Shown: in pieces, positions 56,768 to 64,000 of the stretch
How the letters are laid out: each line of letters starts with the position of its first letter
How positions within the stretch are numbered: the stretch's first letter is position 1
NCBI RefSeq assembly: GCF_014137865.1
Contig: NZ_JACGWU010000001.1
Span: 744,001 to 808,000, forward strand
Length of the DNA stretch: 64,000 nucleotides
Direction of reading: 5' to 3'
Source: Alpinimonas psychrophila
Lineage (GTDB): Bacteria; Actinomycetota; Actinomycetes; Actinomycetales; Microbacteriaceae
Position numbers and translations under genes: made by a program
Notes under the pieces: generated by a model
The model's input: the letters and a program-made list of their open reading frames with translations, nothing else
Database searches by the model: none
Told to the model about the DNA's origin: nothing

Positions 56768-58036
56768 CTACCCTCGGATCTGGCCTGAACCGCGTACCAA
56801 CCACTTCGTGCTCGTCAATTCAGCGAGCCCCATCGGTCCGCGGGCATGGAGCTTCTGCGTAGAGATGCCGACCTCCGCGCCAAACCCAAATTCGCCCCCG
56901 TCGGTGAAACGTGTTGATGCGTTCACCATCACCACGGCCGAATCGACCTGCGCCAGAAACATTTCGGCATTGCCGACATCATTCGTGATGATCGACTCTG
57001 TGTGATGAGTCGAATAGGTGCGGATATGCTCTATCGCCTCCTCCAAGGACGCGACAACTCGTACCGATACGTCAAGGGACATGTGTTCGGTCCCCCAATC
57101 TTCCTCAGTGACGGCCACGGCTCGAGAAAAGATCTCCCGGGTGCGCTCATCCCCGTGAATTGTGACGCCCGAAGTCACCAATTTCTCTAATACAAAAGGC
57201 AAGAGGCGCTGGGCGGCTGATTCCAACACCAAAATTGTCTCCAAGGCGTTACAGACACTGGGGCGTTGCACCTTCGAGTTGTGAACGATGTCAATGGCCC
57301 ACTCGAGGTTTGCGCTCTCATCGAGAACGATATGTACTACACCCGCGCCTGTCTCAATGACGGGAACCTTGGACTCCAGCACCACCGTGTTAATCAGGCT
57401 CGCGCTTCCGCGCGGAATCAAGACGTCGACATATCCGCGTGCCGCCATGAGTTGACGTGCTCCCTCGCGGCCAAGCTCGTCAATCGTCTGAACGGCCTCC
57501 GCGGGAAGACCGGTCGCGACCAGGGCACCCTGGATGATGTCAACGAGAATTCGATTGGAATTCTCCGCTGCGGAACCGCCCCGCAAAACGACAGCATTGC
57601 CGCTTTTTAGCGCAAGGGCGGCAATATCGACGGTTACGTTGGGACGGGCCTCGTAAATTGCGCCAATGACACCAAAAGGAACGCGAACCTGCGCCAGGTG
57701 AACGCCGTTTGGCATGTCCATGCCGTGAACGACCTGTCCCACGGGGTCTGTGAGCTTGACGAGATCACGAACAGCTTCTGAGAGGTTCGCCAATCGCGTG
57801 GCGTCGAAGGTGAGGCGGTCCAGAAGGCCGACCGTCAGCCCATTCGCAGTGCCCGCCTCGAGGTCATGCGCATTTGCTACGAGAATTTCGGGAACACTCG
57901 CGTCAATGGCATCGGCTATTGCCAGCAGTGCCCCATTTTTCTGGGATGTCGTCAACGTCGCCAACGAAATAGAAGCGGCCTTAGATGCGGTCAGTTTGCT
58001 AATGAGCGCGGGGGAAAGTTCTGATGCGACAGCCAT
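56768..58036 (-). CDS. proA: gamma-glutamyl phosphate reductase
   Basis: A 422-residue NADPH-dependent enzyme that makes glutamate 5-semialdehyde for proline. The catalytic Cys is in the segment VQRPSVCNALETILV. The GAIYEARPNVTVDIAALALKSGNAV region and the C-terminal TRFTDGGEFGFGAEVGIST are standard. It follows proB by 38 bases; the two act in sequence and are probably co-transcribed. Confidence 0.97.
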   Translation of the reverse strand: MAVASELSPALISKLTASKAASISLATLTTSQKNGALLAIADAIDASVPEILVANAHDLEAGTANGLTVGLLDRLTFDATRLANLSEAVRDLVKLTDPVGQVVHGMDMPNGVHLAQVRVPFGVIGAIYEARPNVTVDIAALALKSGNAVVLRGGSAAENSNRILVDIIQGALVATGLPAEAVQTIDELGREGARQLMAARGYVDVLIPRGSASLINTVVLESKVPVIETGAGVVHIVLDESANLEWAIDIVHNSKVQRPSVCNALETILVLESAAQRLLPFVLEKLVTSGVTIHGDERTREIFSRAVAVTEEDWGTEHMSLDVSVRVVASLEEAIEHIRTYSTHHTESIITNDVGNAEMFLAQVDSAVVMVNASTRFTDGGEFGFGAEVGISTQKLHARGPMGLAELTSTKWLVRGSGQIRG

Positions 58037-58074
58037 ACATCGATGTTATCTCGCGAAGCAAGACCGCAGAAAAC

Positions 58075-58884
58075 TTAGTCGACGAGGGTAGCCGGTGCGA
58101 ACCACGTTCCGATGTCAGCACCGCGCAGTGCTTCACCGACGAGGGCCGCACTCGTCATCAGAACAGGCGTTCCGGCCTCGGCTGCCAGTTGCGCCGCGGC
58201 AACTTTCGTTCCGGCGCCGCCCGTTCCAATCCCTGCGGAGCCAATCTCACCCAAAACGACGCTATCGAGGGGATCTCCGAAGGCGATGTGATGGATTGGC
58301 AGAGCGCCAGGCTCCTGAGGGGGCCGCGTGTAGATGGCATCCACATCGGACAATAGAACCAGCAGATCTGCACCAATCAGGCGCGCGACGAGAGCGGCCA
58401 GTCGGTCGTTATCCCCAAAGCGAATCTCGTGGGTCGCGACGGTGTCATTCTCGTTGACGATCGGCAAAATTCTCAGGCCCAGCAACCTATCCATGGCGCG
58501 TTGCGCGTTTGCACGGTGCGTGGGGTTCTCTAGATCACCGGCCGTCAGAAGCACTTGACCGGCCACAATCTTGTAGCGATCCAAACTGTCTTGGTAACGG
58601 TAAATGAGAACGTTTTGACCTACCGCAGCAGCAGCCTGCTGTGTCGCGAGATCGGTGGGACGATCATCTAACTTCAGATACGGAAGGCCCGTGGCAATGG
58701 CGCCCGAGGAGACGAGAACAACCTCGGTTCCGCGACCATGAGCCTCTGCCAGGGCATCGACGAGAGACTCGATTTGGTGAGCATTTTTGCCGCTAATTGA
58801 GGAAGAACCAACCTTGACAACGACGCGCTTCGCGGCCGGAATCATGGAACGATCAACGATCGGCGACACTTTAATGCTCAGCAT
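58075..58884 (-). CDS. proB: glutamate 5-kinase
   Basis: A 269-residue kinase that phosphorylates the gamma-carboxyl of glutamate, the first step of proline synthesis. The amino-acid kinase domain has [47 protein letters not shown] and [10 protein letters not shown]. It ends at the kinase domain, with no C-terminal PUA domain as in E. coli ProB. ATG 58884 has GGAGG six bases upstream and overlaps the obg stop; the GTG at 58887 is less likely. Confidence 0.95.
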   Translation of the reverse strand: MLSIKVSPIVDRSMIPAAKRVVVKVGSSSISGKNAHQIESLVDALAEAHGRGTEVVLVSSGAIATGLPYLKLDDRPTDLATQQAAAAVGQNVLIYRYQDSLDRYKIVAGQVLLTAGDLENPTHRANAQRAMDRLLGLRILPIVNENDTVATHEIRFGDNDRLAALVARLIGADLLVLLSDVDAIYTRPPQEPGALPIHHIAFGDPLDSVVLGEIGSAGIGTGGAGTKVAAAQLAAEAGTPVLMTSAALVGEALRGADIGTWFAPATLVD

Positions 58885-60394
58885 CACTTACCTCCAGATC
58901 ATCTCTCCACAAGCCTGCGTCCTTTTCACGAACGAGCTCTTGACGAGCTTCTTCCTTGCCGTCCATGAGGTCGTAGTAATCTTCGCGGCGTTTTTGGTTC
59001 GTGCGACGGTTGCGCGGATCGATTCGGTCATCGCTTCCGCGGGGACCCGTGGTGAGTTCAGCGGTCGAGGTAAGCGTGGGCTCCCAGTCGAAGACAACAC
59101 CGTTCCCCTCACCGATGATCACTGTTGAGCCGGAAATCGCTCCCGCCTTGAAGAGCTGGTTCTCGATGCCCAATTTGGCAAGGCGGTCGGCCAGATAGCC
59201 GACGGCTTCGTCGTTGTTGAAGTCTGTCTGCGCAATCCAACGTTCGGGCTTTGCACCGATGATGCGGTAGAGGTTGCCATCGGTTCCACCCTCCACGCGA
59301 ATGGTGAAGCCCGTCTCATCAACCGCCTTGGGACGCAACGTGATGACTTCCACGAGGGGGCTCGCTTCTATGGCCTTCCGGTGCTCGTCGACAAGATCAC
59401 CCAGGGCGTACGAAAGCTGCTGAAGCCCCTCATGAGAGACCGTTGAGATCTCAAAAACGCGGTAACCGCGAGCCTCAAGCTCGGGCTTAACGAAATCTGC
59501 CAGTTCACGTCCCTCAGGAACGTCAATCTTGTTAAGCGCGATGAACTGCGGGCGCTCAATCAGGGGAATCTGGTCGCTGGGAACGGGGTAGGCCGCCAGC
59601 TCAACCAGGATGATGTCCAAGTCGCTGATTGGGTCGCGGCCGGGATCAAGCGTGGCGCAGTCCAGCACGTGGAGCAAGGCCGTACACCGCTCCACGTGGC
59701 GCAGGAACTCGAGTCCGAGCCCTTTACCCTCGCTGGCACCCTCGATGAGGCCGGGAACATCGGCGATTGTGTAGCGGATCTCGCCGGCCTGAACAACACC
59801 CAAGTTGGGATGCAAAGTAGTGAAGGGGTAGTCCGCAATTTTGGGACGTGCCGCAGAAAGCGCTGCCACGAGGCTTGACTTGCCTGCCGAGGGATACCCT
59901 ACAAGAGCCACATCCGCGAGCGTTTTTAGCTCAAGGACGATATCGCCCTCGAAACCGTCGACACCGAGGAGAGCGAATCCCGGAGCCTTGCGCTTCGTCG
60001 AGGACAGCGCAGAGTTGCCAAGGCCGCCCTGCCCACCAGGGGCGATAACGATTCGCATGCCGGCAACATTCATATCGGCAATTTCGGTGCCGTCGGGTTC
60101 CTTGATAACCGTGCCCAGAGGAACTGCTAGCTCCAACGTTTCGCCGTTTGCGCCCGCACGGTGATCACCCATTCCGGGCCCGCCGTTGCGCGACGTGATG
60201 TGGGGGTGACGATGGAATCCAAGAAGGGTCGTGACCTGAGGGTCAGCCACCAGGATGATGTCGCCCCCATTGCCACCGTTTCCGCCATCGGGGCCGGCAA
60301 GAGGTTTAAACTTCTCGCGTTTGACGGAGACACAGCCGTTACCACCGTGACCGGCGCGAAGATGAAGTGTGACGTTATCAACGAAGGTAGCCAT
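58871..60394 (-). CDS. obg: GTPase Obg/CgtA
   Basis: A 507-residue ribosome-associated GTPase. The glycine-rich Obg fold fills about residues 1-160 ([13 protein letters not shown] and repeated GGxGG motifs). The G domain follows with [27 protein letters not shown] and [10 protein letters not shown]. The C-terminal OCT domain and an acidic/basic tail complete it. Obg acts in 50S maturation and stringent response. It lies downstream of the rpmA terminator and has its own leader with two palindromes. Confidence 0.97.
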   Translation of the reverse strand: MATFVDNVTLHLRAGHGGNGCVSVKREKFKPLAGPDGGNGGNGGDIILVADPQVTTLLGFHRHPHITSRNGGPGMGDHRAGANGETLELAVPLGTVIKEPDGTEIADMNVAGMRIVIAPGGQGGLGNSALSSTKRKAPGFALLGVDGFEGDIVLELKTLADVALVGYPSAGKSSLVAALSAARPKIADYPFTTLHPNLGVVQAGEIRYTIADVPGLIEGASEGKGLGLEFLRHVERCTALLHVLDCATLDPGRDPISDLDIILVELAAYPVPSDQIPLIERPQFIALNKIDVPEGRELADFVKPELEARGYRVFEISTVSHEGLQQLSYALGDLVDEHRKAIEASPLVEVITLRPKAVDETGFTIRVEGGTDGNLYRIIGAKPERWIAQTDFNNDEAVGYLADRLAKLGIENQLFKAGAISGSTVIIGEGNGVVFDWEPTLTSTAELTTGPRGSDDRIDPRNRRTNQKRREDYYDLMDGKEEARQELVREKDAGLWRDDLEVSDAEH

Positions 60395-60412
60395 GTCCCC
60401 TCCTTTCTGAGA

Positions 60413-60450
60413 TCACGATTCGTGACCATTTTCGCTTAAGGGGAAGCGAA
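60413..60450 (-). promoter_or_regulatory. two inverted repeats in the obg leader
   Basis: TCACGA-T-TCGTGA (60413-60425) is a perfect 13-bp repeat with a one-base centre, and TTCGCTT, six bases, AAGCGAA (60431-60450) is a 7-bp hairpin. Both lie between the rpmA terminator and the obg ribosome-binding site GGAGGGG. The first looks like a repressor operator; the second like an RNA hairpin. Confidence 0.5.
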
Positions 60451-60467
60451 AGTAATACGGTGAAAAA

Positions 60468-60493
60468 GGAAAAAGGCGAGCTAAAAGCTCGCC
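60468..60493 (-). terminator. Rho-independent terminator of rplU-rpmA
   Basis: On the minus strand GGCGAGC (60493-60487), loop TTTTA, GCTCGCC (60481-60475), followed by TTTTTCC. The stem is perfect, 28 bases after the rpmA stop. Confidence 0.93.
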
Positions 60494-60521
60494 CCTTCCA
60501 AAGATCTTGAGTGTGCTGGTG

Positions 60522-60773
60522 TTAGGCCATCACGATGTTGACGACCTTGCGGCCGCCCTTGTTGCCAAATTCGACCGAACCAGCAGAGAGAGCGAAGAGA
60601 GTGTCGTCACCGCCGCGGCCAACGTTCACACCGGGGTGGAAGTGGGTGCCACGCTGGCGAACGATGATTTCACCGGCAAGGACCTTCTGTCCACCGAAGC
60701 GCTTCACGCCGAGGCGCTGAGCGTTGGAGTCACGACCGTTGCGAGAAGAACTCGCGCCTTTTTTATGTGCCAT
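60522..60773 (-). CDS. rpmA: 50S ribosomal protein L27
   Basis: An 83-residue basic protein reaching to the peptidyl-transferase centre. The N-terminus [20 protein letters not shown] is canonical, with no cleavable extension. Full-length and followed by a strong terminator. It lies 18 bases after rplU. Confidence 0.98.
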   Translation of the reverse strand: MAHKKGASSSRNGRDSNAQRLGVKRFGGQKVLAGEIIVRQRGTHFHPGVNVGRGGDDTLFALSAGSVEFGNKGGRKVVNIVMA

Positions 60774-60791
60774 TTGAGTTTCTCCTCGGCC

Positions 60792-61100
60792 TTACTTGAT
60801 CTCGGTGATCTTGACGCGAGTGAGCTCCTGGCGGTGGCCTTGGCGCTTCTTGTACCCGGTCTTGTTCTTGAACTTCTGGATGATGATTTTGGGGCCACGG
60901 AGGTCCTCGAGGACCTCAGCTGTGACCTTGATCTTTGCCAGCGAAGCCGCATCAGATGTGATCTTCTCACCATCAACGTGCAGGACGGCAACGAGTTGAA
61001 TCGCGCCAGCCTTGTCAGCCTTGATGCGGTCCATCGTCACGATGGTACCGACCTCTACCTTTTCCTGGCGTCCGCCGGAGCGCACTACTGCGTAAACCAC
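60792..61100 (-). CDS. rplU: 50S ribosomal protein L21
   Basis: A 102-residue protein that binds 23S rRNA domain I. It has [18 protein letters not shown], the [21 protein letters not shown] block with basic rRNA contacts, and TRVKITEI at the end. The leader upstream carries a hairpin at 61122-61143. Confidence 0.97.
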   Translation of the reverse strand: MVYAVVRSGGRQEKVEVGTIVTMDRIKADKAGAIQLVAVLHVDGEKITSDAASLAKIKVTAEVLEDLRGPKIIIQKFKNKTGYKKRQGHRQELTRVKITEIK

Positions 61101-61121
61101 TTCTGGTACCTAATTTCTCAA

Positions 61122-61143
61122 GCGAATCGCAGTTAGCGATTCG
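61122..61143 (-). promoter_or_regulatory. hairpin in the rplU leader
   Basis: CGAATCGC, loop TAACT, GCGATTCG on the minus strand, a perfect 8-bp stem about 20 bases before the rplU start. It may form part of an autoregulatory L21 leader. The surrounding 200 bases (61101-61304) hold no other gene. Confidence 0.5.
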
Positions 61144-61280
61144 GTTTCCATCTCACAAAAAACGTCACTGTCCGGGCGTAACAGTCAGATGACCGTAGCC
61201 GGGCAGAAAACATGGGGATTCGCATCTAAAAATCAGATGCACACCAAGAGTCAAGAATAGCCGTCTTGGCGACCGCGGTC

Positions 61281-61303
61281 AAACCACCACAGTCGCGTGG
61301 CGG
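61281..61303 (-). terminator. weak terminator-like hairpin after rne
   Basis: CCGCCAC, loop GCGACT, GTGGTGG with one G-T pair, followed by only TTT, beginning two bases after the rne stop. It may end the rne transcript or only slow elongation. Confidence 0.4.
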
Positions 61304-61304
61304 A

Positions 61305-63995
61305 TTATTCTTGAGCACCTTCGTTCGAGCTCAGCGTCGGCGACGCAAGCTCCCCCGCGGTGATCTGCGAGGTTGAGACGCGCCTACTACGGCCACGCCC
61401 TTGACCCGGTTGCTTGGGCTCGGGAAGAGCACCCAGCACGTTGTCAAGAAGTATTTCGGCACTCTGGGGTGAAACTCGCGCCTTGCGCTGACGCGAAGCC
61501 TTGACGGGGATGTCAAGAATCTCAATCACCTCGAGGTCAACATCGTTGTGCGGTGTCGCGAAGGCATCAGCGGTGGCCGTTGTCGATTGCGCGCTGCTCG
61601 AGGATCGCCGGCTCGTGGTACGTGCGCCAGTAGAACGCGCAGTACTGTGACGATCTTCCATTGAGGACACTTCCCCGGATGGCACCGCAACGATGTCACT
61701 CGCAGCCGTGTGTGCCGTGTCACCATTGTGATGGCCGTTGCCAATGGTGCTGGCGGCAATTTGCGCTAAGGCAGAATTGGCGCCTTGAGGAATAGCGTGG
61801 GCCATAGTGGAGGCAGTGGATGCACTCGCACTATTCCCGTTGCTCGTAACAGTGTTGCCGCGACTCTTGCCGCTCCGACGGCGCGGCTCAGGGGCACTGC
61901 CATCATTACCACGGTGTCGCGTAACAGGTTCATGGTGCACGATGACGCCACGGCCTGCACAGACCTCACAGGGCTCGCTGAACGTCTCGAGTAGTCCGAG
62001 GCCAAGCTTCTTTCGAGTCATCTGAACGAGACCCAACGATGTAACCTCAGCAACTTGGTGCTTCGTGCGGTCACGACTCAGGCACTCAATGAGGCGGCGG
62101 TGCACGAGATCACGGTTGGATTCCAGCACCATATCGATGAAGTCGATAACGATGATGCCACCGATGTCACGAAGACGAAGTTGACGAACAATCTCTTCAG
62201 CAGATTCGATGTTGTTCTTAGTGACGGTCTCTTCCAAGTTTCCGCCAGATCCGACAAACTTTCCCGTGTTGACATCGACAACGGTCATCGCCTCGGTACG
62301 GTCGATGACGAGTGAACCGCCAGAGGGCAGGTAAACCTTGCGGTCAAGCGCCTTTTCAATCTGCTCGGTAATGCGGTACTGCTCGAAAGCATCGCGGTTA
62401 CCAGTGTGCGCCTCAACGCGATCCAGAAGCTCTGGAGCGACCTGGTTGAGATAGTTCTCAATCGTGGCTTTGGCCTCAGATCCGGAGATGACCATGCGGT
62501 GGAAGTCTTCGTTGAAGACATCACGAACAATTTTAATGAGCAAGTCGGATTCACTGTGCAGCAATGACGGGCAGGGCTCAATCTCGGCTTTACGGCTAAT
62601 TTCGGCCCACTGCGTTGTCAAACGTTGAACGTCGATCGTGAGTTGTTCCTCCGTGGCACCCTCAGCTGCAGTGCGCACAATGACACCAACGTTTTCTGGC
62701 AAGACCTCTTTCAGGATGCGCTTCAACCGCGCGCGCTCCGTGTCAGGAAGTTTGCGGCTAATACCGTTCATCGATCCGTTCGGGACGTACACGAGGTAAC
62801 GGCCAGGAAGGGAAACTTGGCTTGTCAAGCGTGCCCCCTTGTGGCCCACTGGATCTTTTGTCACCTGCACGAGGACTTTGTCGCCGGGTTTCAGCGCCAA
62901 CTCGATGCGACGAGGCTGGTTACCCGTTTCGGCGGCATCCCAGTCGACTTCACCGGAGTACAAGACAGCATTACGGCCACGCCCGATATCGACGAAGGCT
63001 GCTTCCATGCTGGGGAGAACATTCTGGACTTTACCGAGGTAGACATTTCCAATCAGGCTCGCCTCGGAAGACCGGGCCACGTAGTGCTCAACAAGCACGC
63101 CGTCTTCGAGAACGCCAATCTGGATGCGTTCGTCCTTGTCACGCACAATCATGGTGCGGTCAACTGCCTCACGGCGGGCGAGGAATTCGCTCTCGGTTAC
63201 GACAGTACGACGGCGACCTGCATCGCGGCCATCACGACGACGCTGCTTCTTAGCTTCCAGACGCGTGGAGCCCTTAATCCGTTGGGGCTCGGTAATGAGT
63301 TCCGGTTCGCGAGGAGTGCGAATACGGACAACAGTGTTGGCCGGATCGTTGTTCCCAACGTGCTCCTCTCCCGGGCGGCGGCGCGCGCGGCGGCGAACCG
63401 TTGAACCGCTGTCATTGCCAAAGTCATCATCAGGATCGTTACCGCGATCGATGCCGCGATCGAGATTGCGGTCGAGATTGCGGTCACCGTTTCGATCCAG
63501 GTTGCGATCGACATTCCGATCGTAACGAGGGTTACCCCGAGGCGATTCATTGTCAAAACGCTCGGGGAAACGTTCGTTGAAACGATCGCGGGGAGCCGAA
63601 CGCTCGACGATGGGAGGTAGGTCTGGGGCATAAAACACAAGGTCAGTTACCGAGGTTGCCACCAGAGTCGGGTACTTCGGATTGGCGGGAATCTCAGGCA
63701 CTACAGGAAGAACTTCGACCGATTTCTCGGCAGATTCCTCGACGGATTCTTCCACAGAAGCTTCTGCGGCAGTTTCCTTCACAGAAGCTTCGGCGGCGAC
63801 CAGATCATCCACCGGCATGGCAGCGATCGTCGCCTCATCGAGAATCACGTTCACATGAGCGACTTCGGCAACTTCCAAATCAACCTCCGACGCAACCTCC
63901 GCAGAGACCTCAGCAATGACGTCCTCGATAAGGACTGGAACACTCTCCTCGACAACCTCGACGGGTACGTCTTCAGATTTCTTTCTTCTCACCAT
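61305..63995 (-). CDS. rne: ribonuclease E/G
   Basis: An 896-residue endoribonuclease with the catalytic core in the middle. An S1 domain (VEHYVARSSEASLIGNVYLGKVQN, about residues 310-390) is followed by the metal-binding DNase-I-like domain with VVDVNTGKF and IIVIDFIDM, and the zinc-link CEVCAGRG that joins subunits. The acidic N-terminal 290 residues contain Asp-Arg-Asn repeats, and the basic, Ser-rich C-terminal 180 residues are disordered, probably for RNA or protein contacts. The start ATG lies five bases from the window end, so a longer start is possible. Confidence 0.93.
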   Translation of the reverse strand: MVRRKKSEDVPVEVVEESVPVLIEDVIAEVSAEVASEVDLEVAEVAHVNVILDEATIAAMPVDDLVAAEASVKETAAEASVEESVEESAEKSVEVLPVVPEIPANPKYPTLVATSVTDLVFYAPDLPPIVERSAPRDRFNERFPERFDNESPRGNPRYDRNVDRNLDRNGDRNLDRNLDRGIDRGNDPDDDFGNDSGSTVRRRARRRPGEEHVGNNDPANTVVRIRTPREPELITEPQRIKGSTRLEAKKQRRRDGRDAGRRRTVVTESEFLARREAVDRTMIVRDKDERIQIGVLEDGVLVEHYVARSSEASLIGNVYLGKVQNVLPSMEAAFVDIGRGRNAVLYSGEVDWDAAETGNQPRRIELALKPGDKVLVQVTKDPVGHKGARLTSQVSLPGRYLVYVPNGSMNGISRKLPDTERARLKRILKEVLPENVGVIVRTAAEGATEEQLTIDVQRLTTQWAEISRKAEIEPCPSLLHSESDLLIKIVRDVFNEDFHRMVISGSEAKATIENYLNQVAPELLDRVEAHTGNRDAFEQYRITEQIEKALDRKVYLPSGGSLVIDRTEAMTVVDVNTGKFVGSGGNLEETVTKNNIESAEEIVRQLRLRDIGGIIVIDFIDMVLESNRDLVHRRLIECLSRDRTKHQVAEVTSLGLVQMTRKKLGLGLLETFSEPCEVCAGRGVIVHHEPVTRHRGNDGSAPEPRRRSGKSRGNTVTSNGNSASASTASTMAHAIPQGANSALAQIAASTIGNGHHNGDTAHTAASDIVAVPSGEVSSMEDRHSTARSTGARTTSRRSSSSAQSTTATADAFATPHNDVDLEVIEILDIPVKASRQRKARVSPQSAEILLDNVLGALPEPKQPGQGRGRSRRVSTSQITAGELASPTLSSNEGAQE
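63443..63524 (-). repeat. 12-bp degenerate tandem repeats encoding Asp-Arg-Asn units in rne
   Basis: About seven units of roughly 12 bases (consensus near TGCGGTCGAGAT on the plus strand) encode RNVD, RNLD, RNGD, RNLD, RNLD and RGID. They lie in the acidic N-terminal extension of RNase E/G, upstream of the catalytic core. The DNA repeats are imperfect. Confidence 0.75.
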
Positions 63996-64000
63996 GACGG

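Noticed and set aside
63443-63524. CRISPR-like tandem repeats
   Set aside because: Units are 12 bp, contiguous without spacers, in frame within rne; no cas genes nearby.

Overview
The window is a contiguous, gene-dense chromosomal segment of a moderately GC-rich actinomycete. It is most likely a member of the Microbacteriaceae. This follows from gene content and order (hrcA-dnaJ-rsmE-HIT-phoH-ybeY-corC-era, lepA-DUF1990-hemW, rplU-rpmA-obg-proB-proA-nadD-rsfS, a DUF6504-dnaE2 pair), from the actinobacterial form of leuA, and from several genes that look leaderless with a TANNNT hexamer six bases before the start codon. It is an inference from memory of related genomes; no search was run. There are no rRNA genes, CRISPR arrays, phages or intact insertion sequences. 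One tRNA gene is present, tRNA-Ala(GGC).

Layout. 1-2.4 kb: end of a TRIC/UPF0126 membrane protein, then leuA preceded by a short leucine-rich leader peptide and a hairpin. 2.5-9.7 kb: an eight-gene operon on the minus strand from hrcA to era, with a CIRCE element at its promoter. 9.7-15.1 kb: an accessory block between hemW and hrcA, with a decayed transposase, a SHOCT protein, an eroded copper-ATPase remnant, a phosphoketolase and two DUF4870 proteins. 15.1-28.9 kb: core genes hemW, lepA, rpsT, holA, comEC, comEA, leuS and pabB, then the divergent pabC and dedA. 28.9-32.1 kb: an osmoprotectant-type ABC importer. 32.2-41.0 kb: an App1-like phosphatase, an MMPL exporter with its TetR repressor, an SOS-type DUF6504-dnaE2 pair and a FUSC protein. 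41.1-48.0 kb: YceI, a GH3 hydrolase, a persulfide-response operon (CoA-disulfide reductase, rhodanese, CstR-like repressor), an LLM oxidoreductase and CorA. 48.0-53.9 kb: a phosphopantetheinyl transferase, an M1 peptidase and a 1299-residue Pls-type nonribosomal peptide synthetase. 54.0-64 kb: yjdM, tRNA-Ala, the rsfS/nadD, proA/proB, obg and rpmA/rplU genes, and RNase E/G.

The most interesting unit is at 48.0-53.9 kb. The synthetase has the A-T-(TM-TM-C)x3 architecture of epsilon-poly-L-lysine synthetase. Its hand-derived adenylation code resembles that of a known lysine-activating domain. It sits directly upstream of an M1 metallopeptidase with an altered substrate-recognition motif and tail-to-tail with a phosphopantetheinyl transferase. 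This looks like a compact isopeptide polymer locus with synthesis, activation and possibly degradation or self-protection functions.

Several regulatory sites can be read directly: the leuA leader, CIRCE, a symmetric bidirectional -10 shared by leaderless pabB and pabC, a TetR palindrome inside the MMPL promoter, a near-consensus LexA box before DUF6504-dnaE2, and a CsoR/CstR-type G-tract operator inside the promoter of the persulfide operon.
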